Positions 13,592-28,301 of a stretch of 64,000 bases of DNA are shown one piece after another. The notes under the pieces are model-generated. The model saw only the letters and a list, made by a program, of their open reading frames with translations. It was not told the DNA's origin and ran no database searches. A program made the position numbers and the translations under genes. This DNA comes from Allacma fusca (taxonomy: Eukaryota; Arthropoda; Collembola; Symphypleona; Sminthuridae), in NCBI GenBank assembly GCA_947179485.1, contig OX359248.1:46696847-46760846 (forward strand), read 5' to 3'. How positions within the stretch are numbered: position 1 is the stretch's first letter; the number at the start of each line of letters is the position of its first letter.

Positions 13592-16500
13592 TATATTACA
13601 AATCCTCCTCCTGAATTTGGTCACAGTTCCACTTCGGATTTCCTTGCTATCTACAGATACGCCCAGACAAACAAAAACAATATTATTTTACTATTTATTT
13701 AAGTACAATTACATATGCGTGCTTGCCCACATCCTCATCTTTATTTTTGTAGTCTCATACAGTATGTAATATACGTAAATGGACTCAACCCCTACAATCA
13801 AGTATTGTCCTTACAACTCCCAAAGTCAAAATTAATAAAGTGAGGGAGGGAATAAGTATAGTGAAGGGTGAGAAATTGGAAATCTAAACTTCCTTGGAGA
13901 CAGTCATAAAATGGAATCAAGAATATCATAAAATGGGACTGGAAACCCGTCACTACATCATTTCACTATGAATTTCGTCCTTTGATAGATTTTTTTTCAG
14001 TATTTTGTGACGTTCTTAAAATTACCAGAAACTATGTCCTGAGACTCTTCCCAGAGTCTACTGTAAATTCTGAACCTCAATGTATACCTTCACTTGACAT
14101 ATCCCCAACTGAAACTGTATTAGCTTATAAGTCAGATGAGGAAACAAGATTCATTATCCCGACTCACTCTCAGCTCTTGATGAATCATTAAAGCCAATGA
14201 ATTAATGAATTGTCCCGTTGTTTTCCAAGCATGGAGCTCCACTAGCATTGCACACTTAAATACATTTCTGTAGAGACACTTCATATATGGAACCCAGGCT
14301 GTATTTAACAATTATGCACGAGACCTTTCCTTCTCCTATACTGTAGATACAAATGCAAGAGCAGAAGCCTCATGAGCCATATCTATAGAGAGTGCCACAA
14401 AACCTTTTAATGCCTCTTGGGCCTTATTTTTAGCCTAATCTTGTATTTATATTTACCGAGCTTGATGGGTGTAAGTTATTCTAATTATCTACTATTCTTT
14501 GTCCAGACCAAGCCACTAGACATTTGACCGTTATCCAGAGTCGTTCAAAAACGACTCACACTCCTCCTAACGCAACTCCAGTCAACATCTGCTCTGTATT
14601 TAAATTTATAATATTTTGTGCCTATAATAAAACTAGGTAAGTTTGTTCTTCCATTAACCCGACCATCACTTATCATCCTTCCATTACCATCCCTGCGTTT
14701 AATTTTAATATTTTCAAATTCTAGGCTAAAAAAACTTGATTTGTAGCTCTTAAAGACATTTGGACCTATTATCATATTTTTACACAATTCTGGTCGCAAT
14801 GGTAGTTTGTACTCAAAAAACTATATTTTTTGGGGCAACGGAAGATTTTTCCTTTTCAGCTCAGAGTCTGTTTAAAGCTGAAACCTAGGTGGGATAATGT
14901 GTCTCGACACCCCGGCTCTGTAGAATCTGTAATCTGTGGAGACTTTGTATGCTAAAACCCTGCGTGAAGAATTACTCAAGTATCTATCTAGCTAGAGTTC
15001 TGTTATGCGTTTCACTACTCCCATAAAATATAATCAAAGGCCTCCAACACCACATGAAATTTGTATCCTCAGCCATAAAAATGGTTCTATTAATGAACTT
15101 GAGTTCTCACCGTGTCTCACTCTTAACATTTGACACCATCCCATAATAAACCAGTGGGAGCGATAGGTTTCGACCAAGCTCATACACTTATCTAGAAACA
15201 TGCACTAATTATCATCTCTCCATATCAGAGTTAATTGGATTGTGAGGGCAGAGCATTCCTTACACTAACTTCGTCGGAAATAATATTATAATATGTTGAA
15301 AAAGTTAATCCTACAAAAGCGGATATTCCAATCACACTTTTTATTACGATTAAGTATCAGCTAGCAGCGGTAGCTTTGACTCTCATGGGCTTATCTCCCC
15401 TCTTCCAGAGGGACGGCTTGGGGTACAAATTATCCCATAAAAAATAAACCTGTAGGATTAGAGTTTCTCCGTGAGTCTTAATACGTATAATTACTAGCAT
15501 ATTATTATCCTTTGATACCATGGAGTAACTATACTTCAGGCTCGTACATAATCCCATTTGAATTTATCGACGTAATACATTTTATGCCCTGTATTATTTA
15601 GCTGATGCGCACGAAAAATTATCCATCCCAGCAATCAAGCAAGTGTCTCAATTTACACATTTGTCAACTTAAAGCCTCCTCTGTACTTATTTCAACAACC
15701 TTTAAAACCTTATAATTACCCAAGTTATTAACGAGCGTTGCTTTTGTATGCAGTGAGTCCTAGTGATTGTAGGGACTCTTTCTCAACCGCAGGGTTCTAT
15801 ATCTATATGAGAGCATTCCCAAGCGCTTCACTTTGCCCCAATAGAAATTTCCCTCTTTTTAAAAGCGTGCCTTTAATTTTGCAATAATTATTTATACAGT
15901 GGACGTTTGCTATCTATAGTAGTCCTCTACAATCAAGAACGGCATTTTCTTTTTAGACACATTTTTACGTAATATTTCGTAATAATATAATATATAAAAA
16001 TATAACGTAATATTTTATTTTCTCCTTACGAGAGCAATACAAAAGCAGCTCATTGTATTACCAATTTTTGTTATTTCTGGAGGCAGAGTTAGATCTCTTA
16101 TTATAGAGGCAGAGTTTACGGCATACAAAGTTGGGGGGGGGGAAGATATTTGGCTTTGAGCCTTTTGGTTTCTTCAGAGGCTAAGTCCCCTTAGGATTAC
16201 CGCAAAGGAAATACTTATATAAAAAACAAAGAAGACAAACAAGTAATTGAAAAGTTGTTATTGCATTGTGTGATGTTATTGAAAGAGAAAATTCTTTAAT
16301 ATGAGCAACGTCATGATTAATATCCCAGAGTCCAAAGGTCCCTTCCTCCAGACGTGGTTCCTTCTCCTTGGGGAAACAACAAGCTCAAAAATGTACACAA
16401 GGCATTCCTTCGCTGCTATCATCCCTATAGGGTCAATTCGACGTCTATGTACGTCCTATGAGATGGGCTAAAAGTAACTGTACATTTGATGGAGGAAAGT

Positions 16501-16871
16501 ACGTAAGGAGAAAAGGCACTCGGGGCGTCTCTGCGTAATGTCACAGTGTCTTGGGTACCTTATCTTTTGAGAGCCTCAGTCTCAGGCAGGGAAATGTTCC
16601 GCTGAGCCTTACATGAATGTGCACATAAGTAAACCCTTCCCTGGTGACAAAATCCTTTAAAGAAAGGAGGTAGTCTCCACACTCATAAAAAAAATACACT
16701 TACCACGTTACTTGCTAAAACGGCCATTTCACTGAAGCTTTACGGCTTAGTTGAGTCTACCAGATCTGTTCATCAACCATTTTGACAAGGGTCTGAGTGT
16801 AAGTCCGGAGAATCGATTCCGCCGTCAATTCTTCTCAGAGATACTTTCCAACCGGGAAGTGAAAAGGTGTT

Positions 16872-16881
16872 TTGTGTGTGT

Positions 16882-16917
<36 letters not shown>
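16872..16917. repeat. (TG)n microsatellite
   Basis: About 22 TG units with one TA interruption near 16885. Confidence 0.95.
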
Positions 16918-17994
16918 CTTCTAATGGTTATTGTTGGGAGTTGGTGGCATGACAAGAGACATACTCAAATTCTTCTTTCCCTTTCTTCTCGTCCGATATG
17001 ACACGGGATGGAAGGAGTGGAGCTGGATGGAGCGTATGTTGAGTTGATGGAAAGTACGGAAATGTAGATTTGTTGTTTGGGGAGCTTTTTATATTTACTA
17101 TAAGCCTGCACTTTACAAGGGACTAGAGTCAACTGTTGCAACAATTCTTTCACTGCTCTTTCCTCCCTTTGAAATCGGAGCTCCACTGGGTTTCACTCGG
17201 ATTAAATGTTACAATTTACTTGCTATTCATGTAATGTACTATTGTGTTACAAAAAAATGTCCTTTCCTTTTGAGAGACGAACCTCTCAAAGAGTAGGAGA
17301 CATTTGCAACGTGCTAGTTATTATTATTACGGGCTTGGGAGAAGTACGGGTCCTATATGTGCGTGGGTACTTCCGTATGGAGTTGTTGACATTCTCAAGA
17401 AAAGTTTCTTATAGTTTCAAATCCTTGTTGGTTCCCAGGACTTTGATCTTCAGTGGAGCGTGGTCATGAGATTAATTTAATTATTAAAGATCATTAGTTT
17501 CCTATTGTTCAACTCTTCCTCTTACTTTAGCATCTCTCTCCGAGTCTCATGTTGGGGTATAATGATAACAGTGGATAGTTTTATGAGGGGATCAGTAATT
17601 ACTTCAATATTATTTTTGGAAGCGCATGTGTGCTTTTTTTTTTTAAATCAAAATCACGTTTAGTGTTTGCTCTGTTTGTGATTCACAATGTTTGTAATTC
17701 AATGCGGACACTTGTGACAATAATAAAATTAATGATAACACAAAGGAGGGAATACTTAATGAGTTCACTTTGTTCACTTTCCTCTCTTCCGTCTCCACAC
17801 TCTACTCAGATTTGTGGAGCAAATCAATAGTTTTCTGCGAAGACTGGGACAAAGACTGTTCGGCAGAGTTGGTTTCTAAACTTGTAACAAATGCGCCACT
17901 ATTTCTTTTGTACACTTCTCAAGGAGACGGAGCTCACTTTGATATTTGTTGCTAGTAGTAATTTCTTTTACTTGTCCTCCTTGTTTCCTATCAA

Positions 17995-18790
17995 TTCTGA
18001 TACTATTTTGTGTAGTACTGTGAGACACCTGATTACTGTTTTGATACTGGTTTTGACACTGAGATACGATTTTTGAATAATTGTTTTGGGGAGTATTTTT
18101 GTTACCAGTTACTAATAGTAGTGTGATATTGTTTTTAAGTAATTTGTATAGAACGTTTATATAACGGTAGCACTATTATTATGCAATATTATACTTTAAT
18201 GTTGATTCTATTTTGATACTATTTTGGTACTATTTGTGATTTTAATTTTGATACTATTTTGGTACTATTTGTGATTTTAATTTTGATACTATTTTGGTAT
18301 TATTTGTGATTTTAATTTTGACACTATTTTGGTACTATTTGTGGTTTTAATTTTGATACTATTTTGATACGCTGAGATTTTAATTTTGATATTATTTTGA
18401 TACGCTGAGATTTTAAATTTGATACTATTTCGATACTCTTTATGATTTTAATTTTGATACTGTTTTGATACTCTTTCTAATGTTAATTTTGATACTATTT
18501 TGATACTCTTTCTAATGTTAATTTTGATACTATTTTGATACTCTTTCTAATGTTAATTTTGATACTATTTTGATACTCTTTCTAATGTTAATTTTGATAC
18601 TATTTTGATACTCTTTCTAATGTTAATTTTGATACTATTTTGATACTCTTTCTAATTTTAATTTTTATAATAATTTCTCTAATGAATATTGGATGCTATT
18701 TTTGATCTAGTATTTGATACTGTTTGATACTGTTTTTGATATTTTCACACTGTGTTTGATATAAATTTTTAATTTATTTTGAAATGGTTT
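17995..18790. repeat. 35-bp minisatellite based on TTTTGATACTA
   Basis: From about 18199 to 18665 the sequence is a tandem array with a 35-bp unit. Each unit carries two TTTTGATAC-type half-repeats followed by a variable linker (TATTTGTGATTTTAA early, TCTTTCTAATGTTAA late). The last five units are almost identical; earlier ones have diverged, with GGTAC in place of GATAC. Looser GATACT-containing sequence extends on both sides (about 17995 and 18790). It lies well upstream of the esterase first exon. Confidence 0.9.
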
Positions 18791-18991
18791 TTGATATCAT
18801 GTTACATTTAATATTTGATGTGTTGTGTGTAATTTTAGGTACATGTTAGGATCTGTGCAGAAACGCAACTATTGTACCAAAAAATAGGTGTTTGTGCATA
18901 CTCACTTGCGAAAATAGTCTCCCTGACTTTGCTCACTCACTTCCAGCTAAAAAGAGAACCCGTAAGCTTCGTACCTGTTTTCTCCCTTCAG

Positions 18992-19031
18992 CTCTCGTCT
19001 CTCTCTCACTCTCACTCTCTCTCTCTCTCTC
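18992..19031. repeat. (CT)n microsatellite
   Basis: An interrupted CT/CA pyrimidine tract ending in about ten uninterrupted CT units. Confidence 0.9.
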
Positions 19032-22000
19032 ATAAACAAACAAGTGTCCCTTCCTGTGCAAATTGCAGTCAAACTGCCCCGTGGGTTCTTCACCAGTCAA
19101 GGCAGTATTGACGTGAGAGTAAGAAGGCAGAGCACATGTGATGTGTCCCAGCTGTGATTTGCAACCCAATCAGGTGTATAACCACAACTAATGAAACTGA
19201 GCCAGCCGGAGTAATTTGTCAAAGCTCCTTGACTATAATCCCAAGATTGGTCTGTAAATAATTACTTAATGTCGTGGAGGGGAAGTTAGGGTTTAGATCC
19301 CGTAATGAAGATGAGATTTTGTAACAAGGATTTAATAGTGCTGGGACGAGGAGGTATGTTTTCCGTGAGTGAGGATACTACGCCAGAGACGTGGGGAACA
19401 AGTCAGTTGCACTTTACTCTCGTTAGTGTGTTTCTGCTGGGTATGGTTGCCCTACTCATCTAACATGTGTCTCGTTTGTCTAACGTGTGTGTACTGACAG
19501 GAAAGCTTGTCTGAATGCTTGGGTTCCCTTAGAGAGAAGTTTTATGCTTACCCTGTGTGTCGGCTGGGCTCGACTCTCGACTCTCTGAACATATCTTGCC
19601 TTTTATAAAGTGGAAGAGGAACCACAGCCTGAGAGGAGAGCATTGGGATGCAGGCGCATGACATCTCATTGCATTTGCAAAGGCAATAGGAACTTACTTG
19701 ACCGTCCGACAGTTAAAAAGCAACAACTCTTTACCTCTCTGTCTTCCCCTTCTGTACTCTTAGCATCCAGAGGGAGGAAAGGTGAGGATGAGCTTATCCA
19801 AGACACAGAGATCCCTGGATCTGAAAATCATCCATCTTCCCGTCAGGGAATTTTTTGTATGGACACATCCATAGTCTCAATATTATTGGTTACAAGGTGG
19901 GATACTCACTAAAAAAATAGTTGGAGGTTCTATTAGTACATTTTTTATTAATTTATTATACCCCCAGTTTGTTGATACTAATTTATTGTCATTTACCCTT
20001 CCCACAAAAATATTTGTGACATCAATATGTGAAATGTAAGGGACTTGTATTTATCCTTGTAATTACTACATGAGCACATATAAGGCTTGTTCCCACACAT
20101 CAGGGAAACTGATTATGACAATTTTTTTTTTAAAACTCCGAAACTAATGGAAAAAACAATGTCCTCAATTTTTGGACTGTTATCAGCAGTTAGTCATATT
20201 TGGCTTAGGTTTAGGTGCCAATCAGTGAGGAAACAGAGGGATGTGTGAATTCGGAAGATAAAGCTCCTTGATGGGGCTCCAAATGTAGTGACACGGAGGT
20301 GCGAATCAGGGGAAGTACCAGCAAACGAAGTTACCTTCAAGTTATTTAAAAACTGTTTGTTCAGTAGATATACGTCCGCGCTAATTACTTATGCAACTTG
20401 TCTTCATACGTAATTTGCTCCCAGCTCAGATACGATCCTCAAGAGCCACGCGAGAGGAATGCAAGAGCAGGGTGGAATTAGAAAAAAAAAATCTCGGCTC
20501 AATGATATGTAATTATGTATGTATGCCATCAGAATGTTGTGTGTCCCTTCCCGAGCATAGCCCTGACATTCGTATGATTTAGCTACCAAGGTTTAACTTC
20601 ATAGACTTACAGATTTTAAATTATGACATGTAAAAGATTAACTTAAATGGATTCCATGATTTACGAGATTTACAAATGAGAAAAACACAGACGCAAACCT
20701 GAGCCTTTTTATGACATTCTGCAGATGTGTATCTATGTACGTGTATGTATTTGTGTCTCCAAGAATGTCTGCGTGGAGTACGTCCGTACTAAAATGATTT
20801 GCTAGAAATCACAAGGTAGTCAAGAAATTAAAAAATACTGTCAAATTTCAAAACACCGGAATATAATAATTAATTTACTGGAAGAATATAACAAAAGAAA
20901 AATGGGTTCAAATGTTCACAACTTCTTTGTACAAATACCCCTAAAAATTTGACTTGTCGTGATATTCTCCTTAGTGAAGGATTAAAAACCTTATTAGTGT
21001 GTACACTACAGTGGAATTCATCGGGATAATTTGATCCTCCCGAAAAGATGCTCTAATACGGAAGCCTCTGTTCACGAGAGTGTACTTGATTGAAAGACGC
21101 TTATTTAAATGTACCATTTTGTGTTTACTCTCAAACTCAAAGCCACTGCTCAATCCTTGACCTATGTATACGCAAGGTCTGCACTTGTTTCAGCCAGAAC
21201 ACACACATTTCCAGACGGGGCCCGCTCTGGTATTTGTAAAACACAGGGAGGAGGAAGATTACAAGCTAAACTCAAACAGATCCTCTTACTCCAAACATCC
21301 CAAGTTTCTCCAGAAATAAACAAAAGCTCCCTACCCTGCAATGTTTAAAGTACGGATTTCGCCAATGTAAATAAAATTATAATTACGCTTTATACGCAAT
21401 CGGACCCTAGTCTTTTGAGTGTGCAGAGTGTGAGGATCCAGACATTCCCTATCCTGTGTATTACAGTTCAGTCATAGATGAGACGGTCTTATGAAATAGT
21501 TTTTCCTTGAGAGACAATGAGACCAAAATATCTCAGCACATTCCCATTTACTACCATTATAATTTTCTCTTTATTAGAGGGTGAGCAGACAGATTTCGTA
21601 CCTATCCCGGGGTGCTGTACTAATTGTAAGTAGAATGTATTTGTTATGTTTAGTATTCTACAATTTCACTCATACTTTGAAACTGAATCTATGTAGTGGT
21701 GGATTGAAATAAGGTAAAAACAGGACAGACGTAGATACATATATTGAGTACACTCTTGCTATAAAATCTGGCCAGGAGAGAAACAGTACCTACTGTCATA
21801 ATGTAACATGTATCTATCTCTTGTAAGGCAAATAAATACTGTATTGGATTAACTGACACTGTGAGTACAATTTCAAAGATCAAAGAGATGCTCTTCTTGC
21901 ATGCTAAAGTCCCTTGTAACCCGAATGGACTGCAGGCAGTAAACAACGCACGGGACCTGTCTGATTATATCTATATATTTTTATGAAGGAAGGGAGATGG

Positions 22001-22386
22001 AATTTAAAAATGCTCGAGTCAATATTGTAGTAGTGTATAAGTACTGCAAGCTCAAAGAAAAACTATTAATAATCCATTGCAGCCTCATTTTTGCAAAAGC
22101 ATCTCGACAGGTTTTATCTTCAAGAAGATTTACTGGGAGAGTCATACATATCCATATATTTCTTTTCAAGTATTTTGTTATGTATAGTCTTGTGTTATTA
22201 TATCTGGCCGGGGGAAGTCAGGAGCAGCCAAAAACTCCAAGTCCCAATTCCCTGCTTTCTTCAGTTCCCAAAGTTTCTCTCTCCCACAAGAGTCAAAACT
22301 TGGGCTTGTTTTGGAAGGGAAGACAAAAGGTGTAATTTTGTTTGTAGATAGGGATGTAACCATGTGTGTCAGGTCTCAGCAAATTG

Positions 22387-22399
22387 GTCCCCCCCCCCT
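22387..22399. repeat. Poly-C run
   Basis: A C-rich homopolymer run in otherwise unremarkable non-coding sequence. Confidence 0.7.
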
Positions 22400-25300
22400 C
22401 TTGCCCACGGAACCAAGTCTAAGTTAAAATTATCTAATGGCATTATTTTTAACAAATTCCTTCCAGACGTTTTTAAAATCCTTTGCTTCACTGAGCGTCC
22501 CATTTGTCGGGACGAACGGAGCTGGAGTTTTTCCGGGAATATGAAAATATTAGCTTTACACTTAATTACGAAATGGGGAAAGTGTGCGTGTAATTTTACG
22601 GACTGGCAAACGAGATATTCCCCACTCTCAGCCGAGACTTGAATTGATAGTAGAATTATTATGGAAATGTTAAAATAATAAAATTTATAGGCCCTCTGAA
22701 ATTAGTAGCTTATTTTGAAGAAGGGAAATTTCAACAATAATATTTATTTCATTGGTCTGAGTTTTAATTACTACAGAAGTGTGGTGGAGAGCGTTATTAA
22801 AGTCAACGCTCCTTAGAGTAGATAGATTTTGTTGTCGTTTATTTTATTACAAAATGTAGTCATCGCTCCATATTTATGTAGCGTCTGAGTCTGGAATTTT
22901 AAAAACAACTGAAGGTAGGCTTAATGCTCAGGAAGAATCCATAATGGAGTGTATGAGAGAGTCATGAAAGCCTACTCATACATCCGTAATGTAAACATCC
23001 CTGAGGATCCCTATGTACACAAACACTCTAAAAACCCTATGAGTTATTTAAGGAGGAATCCAAGCAATGTAAAGTAAAGAGCAATCAAGGCAGGAGTGTG
23101 TAAAACAACGATAAGAAAATCCTGAACTGCTACAGAAAATGGAAGAGGAGCATTAGTGTCGATGAAGATGTCATCAAGGCGAATTTGTTTGTGAGGTGAT
23201 GCAAACTGACAGAGAGTGGGGAAAATGTTAAAAAGACGACAAATTGCGGGTCATTATGAGGAAACGGTAAACTTAAGTAAAAGGCGGAAATCAAAAAAAA
23301 CAAATACGGTGAATACTGGCTTTTGGCCAATGCCGGTTTGTAAGGGCATTTGTTGACGAGGGTTAAGCACCCACAAACAGAACATTTCCGAATTTTAAAA
23401 CTCTTTAAGAACTGAAACTACAATACGGCCACGACAGTAATTATCATTCTAGCTTACAATTATTACCAGCTACTAGCGCTCAATTTCAGGCGCATGACTT
23501 TCATTTACTGTAGATACGCCAGAAATAATTCTCAGATTGTTGTGAGTTTACAGTCAAACCAGTCTTTTAATTTTACTTGTGAGCTCTGGATTTTAAGTTT
23601 TTTTTATTGCCAATATCTAATTTCATTTTTTTTAAAGTCTAGAGAAATTTGTACCCTTGAATTTTTTGCTTCTTGCAATCATTACATCAACTAGCATGGT
23701 TCCTAACTCGCTTTGCCCTAATGGCCCGATAAAGTTGGTAAATTCAGCTTAAATAACTTACCTGAAATAATAATTTTATTAAATATTTTAAAAAAATAGT
23801 AAGTGAGCCATTCCACTTTATTCCGTTGTTTTGATAAAACATAGATTGCCATCTGGAGGAGGAATAAGTTTTGAAGTGTTAATCAAGATTTATGGAAATT
23901 TCAACTAGATGGCGTGGGATGTGCCCATCCGAAATACTCCCGATTCCATGCAAACGTAAGGTTTCAAAATTTAGCTATTTCGGCAGGTGATATCAGCCAA
24001 CTGATTCAAACCGAATTCGAGGGCTCCCAGCATCGGATTAAAATATTGAAGCGATAAAAACTCACGGACGACGAGAGGGCTTTACAAATTTCGGCAAATG
24101 GCAAATGCCCCTAAAAGGAAACCAGTCGTAAGAAGAACACATTAATTCACACCCGCGTAAACAAACTCCTACTGGTCTTTGAGCTATACCTCGCAGAAAC
24201 TTGTAAGAGCTATAGCCTCCTACAAGTACCTATTATTTATATTTACTTTGCCCGTTCAAACAAAATATCATCTCTTTTCCTCTCTTTTCTGGTTCTGTAA
24301 GTGAGAAACAGCACTTGATGCTCAAATCAGATTCTTTTCGCTTCTTCTCATCCTCAAAGCCTGGGAATAGCGTGTCTGAAATTGCCAGCTTTCTTAGCGT
24401 GCGTGCGTGCTCCCGAATTTTTAATTAGTGCTAATATCCACTGTGAATCATCTGGAGATTGTACTCATTGTTCGCATCCTCCATTTCCCCACAACCGCTA
24501 ACTTATACCTCACACAGATGCCTTATGGGACAGGCCATGCTTCCCATCGATAGTCTTTACTTTTCATAATGGCTATATTTTTGAGTGCTTTTGAAACCGT
24601 TACAAACAGGTTCCCTCTGTCCTGTCATAGGAACAGAATCCAACAACTATATGGTCCCTACGTCTAAACGTCTTTATATAATTAATTATACAATCTTCGC
24701 GTGAAAGCCATTGCTAATTTGTTTTTGAAATCGTTTGCAGATATTTAACTTAATTGGATTTAATACAATAATTTCACACCAACGAATAAATTAGACTTGC
24801 AGGGTGGAGAGTGTGACTGAGTCCAAATATTTACAACTTGCAATGAAAATAAAAAGTTGTCATGGGTCTCGCTAAGTACAAGAGCAGAATTCGAAATTAA
24901 ATTTGTACAACAAAAGGAGCTTCAATTTATTTTGTACACGAAATGTTACACCATAAATCAAATCAATCACCCCATTGTCCTGTCGATACGAGGTAATTGG
25001 AGGGGAAATCAAATTAATTTTAATATATGTCCACCCTTGCTCCTTGTGCTATAATGATGGCCCGTCAAACCTGATTTGCTCCAGAAGTCTCAATTATACA
25101 GTACCAGAAAAAACTTGCCTCCTATGGAAAGTTCAAGCGTGTCATAATTTAAATAGTGTACGTAGCCCCAAAAAATTTGCTGATACTTCCAGTCGCTTAC
25201 GAGGACTCAAATATTTCCTCCCTGTGTGTATTCAAAGGTTTGCTTTAATTTTTTTTAAATTTTGTAAATTACTAAATTGATTAAAAATTAATTATTGAAT

Positions 25301-27100
25301 TATTATTAAAAATGAAATTAAATTATTATTGAAACATTAAATACTATTGATTAAAATTTCTAAATTATTAATTACTTAAATTTCCTTGTCTGTGAACATT
25401 TGTTTGGACTCTGGTTACAACATTACAGCTGTCTAGAATTTGACACAAGGTCACAGTTTTACTTTCACAGTTATTTTTCTCAGAATATTTCCCAAAATTA
25501 ATTTTTCCAGCTAGGGCGAATGTGTCCTGTTGCTCACCATATCGTGTTGTAAGCTCCTGCCGTAGTGTAAGCTCCAAAGGAAAAATTGTGGGGTACTCCA
25601 CAGATATGCGCATACAGAGATTCAAGAAATTATCGTTAGTCAACCATTATCATCCAGAAGCATTAGTCAATTAGGAAATTACTAAACGATGGGCAAAATC
25701 AGCTTTTTGTAATAGTTCTAGGAAACATGGGAAATTTCAATCTCCTGTAATTTTCCCACCTGAGCATCATATCAGGGAAATAACATGTTAATACATTGTA
25801 AAGGGATAGACTTTAGATGAGGCTCTTGATAATCTAAGTGGAGATTAGGATGGTTCAAGTTTCCGTTCATAAAAAATATATGCACACATACATACATCAT
25901 TGAGGTTGTAACACTCACGCATAATGAAATAAATACAATGCTCAGCATCTGTAGTGTCTTTCAGCTCTCGACTATTAGAATCTCGTCCCGACGTTGTACA
26001 TTTTCTCACGGGTACAAACAGTAGATACGTGTTTTTGGGGAGGGTTCATGTGACTTTTGTTTTTACGGGAAATCACACATGCTTCTAAGGAAAATTCCAA
26101 AACACGTCCATCATTTTGCTCATATAGTACGAATGTATATATATGTATGTTTTCTGTAACAAAAATTTTATTCGCTCCCCTTTCACAGCATCAGTTCCCC
26201 TGTCGACACGTTATTAGTCAATGATGAAGTTATAGTAACCAATCAATTAGTCCGATCCATTTCTCATAAACTTTGGTATCCATCTATTCATCACTCTTTG
26301 ACTTACTATCAAAGTATAAACAGGATTTAGTTCTGGAATACCTAGATTTCATTCTCCAGTGAGGGACTATTTACTTTGACGTTTATTTGAGTTCGTTATA
26401 GTTCATAGAAACCTTCATAGAAATGTATGAAGCATCTTGAGACACGTGGATTGGATTTGTTTTCCTCTCAACTTCAGCTAATAACTGGCAACCTTTGATT
26501 CAGAAAAAATGAACAAGACAAATCCATTAGGAGCACCGTTGCTTTCATCTGCTCCTTAATCCTCAATCCATATATCCTTACACAACTCCCCCTTGGCCTC
26601 CGTTGCATTATCATGTTTCAGTACAAATACATAATTATATCTGTGTAAGTTCATTTTCTCAGTGAATTTGTTTTTCTTCATGAAGTTAAGTTTCATACCG
26701 GTATTCAAATAAAAATCCTCGTGTTAAAAAAATCAGTTTGAATGGCTCAATTGGCCTCCAGCATGTATAAGTACAAAAATTTGAGCTCAATGCATTACAG
26801 TAATACGCAGTGACTCTTGGTATAAGGGACTACTTTATACGAGCCTTTACTACAAAGATGTAGAAACTTTTCGACGCATATTCTCTTCTTGTAAATATGT
26901 GATAGTGTGCGGGGTGCTGGAAACATTTTTCTCCCCCTACACCATAGAAGGAACAAGGGTAAAAATAGTCAAGGTCCTCGAGTTTTTCTTCCAGATTTTA
27001 ATAATTTGTCCCATCCTCGTAGCTCCAAAATTGGATCCAAGACGAACATTATTTAGGAAAAGGAAAATTTCGTCCGTGTTTGAATTTTTAATCAAGGTTT

Positions 27101-28293
27101 AATTCTTCATTCAAAATATGTACCCGGGCTTGTGTCTAGGAGATTGTATTGGCACTCAAAATATGTTTTTTCCCAAAAGAATTCGGATTTTCCTACACTT
27201 CTCTGTCAGCTGAATCGAGAGATTTTGAACAACAGGATGAAACAAATTTTTGGAAAACCTTGAAGAAACGTTGGTAGAAAATGGGGGAATGCAATGTTTT
27301 CCATTGCTTCTTCTATTGGCTAGGGGGAGAGAAGAACGCTTTGCAGCACCCTGAATAGGGTGTTTCACTTTTTTTGTCTCCCTCCTGACCCAAATAAGGA
27401 CCGACAACAAATATGCAATTTTCCCATTTTCAAGCAAATTCTTTCGTGCTTTTTCAAAATTCGTTAACGTCCGTGTAGCTTAAAAGCTTTGGATACAGCG
27501 TTCAAGGAACTGGAGCAAAGTTTATGAGAAGATATGAAAGTTTATTGAATTGATTAGAAAAGAAAATATGTTTTTTTTTTAATATTTCCTCACATTTTCT
27601 AAGACCACAATTTTCGACTGAGGAAGATGCCAGTAGAATAATTTTATTATTTGGAAAATTCCTCGGATTCCAAACTTTCAGGAGAACGAAATAATTATGT
27701 AATTATAAAAATACGCCGTGTCTTCCTAGGAGAATCAATTTTTTTGCGTCGTTGTCTCTTAATTGAGTTACATGGGATGCAAAGGATATAAAACACCCCT
27801 GAGGAAATTGGCTTTTCAGAAGGGCTTTCTACAGAAAATAAATTCCGCTGAAATCCACTACTTTGAAATTCTAGATCTTGGAAAGCCTTCTGAAGAAGTA
27901 GCTTTAAAAAAATTCGGTGAGTGTAAAATGAAGATAACAGGTCTATGCTAATCGTAAGTTGCTCGTGCCTTGCTTGGAAACGATTTCAGTCTATGCACAG
28001 AAGAAAGCCAAGTTGAAGTAATACTCACAATAAGCCGTTCCACTCATGCATTGAAACGTAACATTCCCCGTAAATGTCGGGTGTGATAACAAATACATAG
28101 ACACGACACTAAACTTCCAAGAAAAACCTTTAATGCAAATCAATCGGCAACTTGAGCAAATTAGCCCCTTACAAATCCCGTTCTATACTTATTTCCAGCC
28201 GCACAGCTCAAGTATTAAAAATATTCTGTAGCAGGATTGTTGATAGGTAAATCGAGTAGGAGAAAAGTTGCGTTGAAATTTAATCCAACAATA
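27101..28293. other. Non-coding interval, nothing recognised
   Basis: AT-rich sequence between the esterase upstream region and the first hAT-like element. Its open frames are short and have no recognisable motif. Confidence 0.5.
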
Positions 28294-28301
28294 TCCCTGA
28301 T

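Larger units (their letters stand above)
13626..27100. other. Upstream region of the esterase-like gene, no recognisable gene
   Basis: About 13.5 kb right of (5' to) the minus-strand first exon. I found no exon-like conserved motif on either strand. It holds two long microsatellites and a minisatellite, listed separately. Any promoter or 5' untranslated exon of the esterase gene should be here, but no core element can be singled out by eye. Confidence 0.5.

Noticed and set aside
19610-19912. 100-codon plus-strand ORF as a gene
   Set aside because: No recognisable motif, no splice context, composition like the surrounding non-coding DNA.
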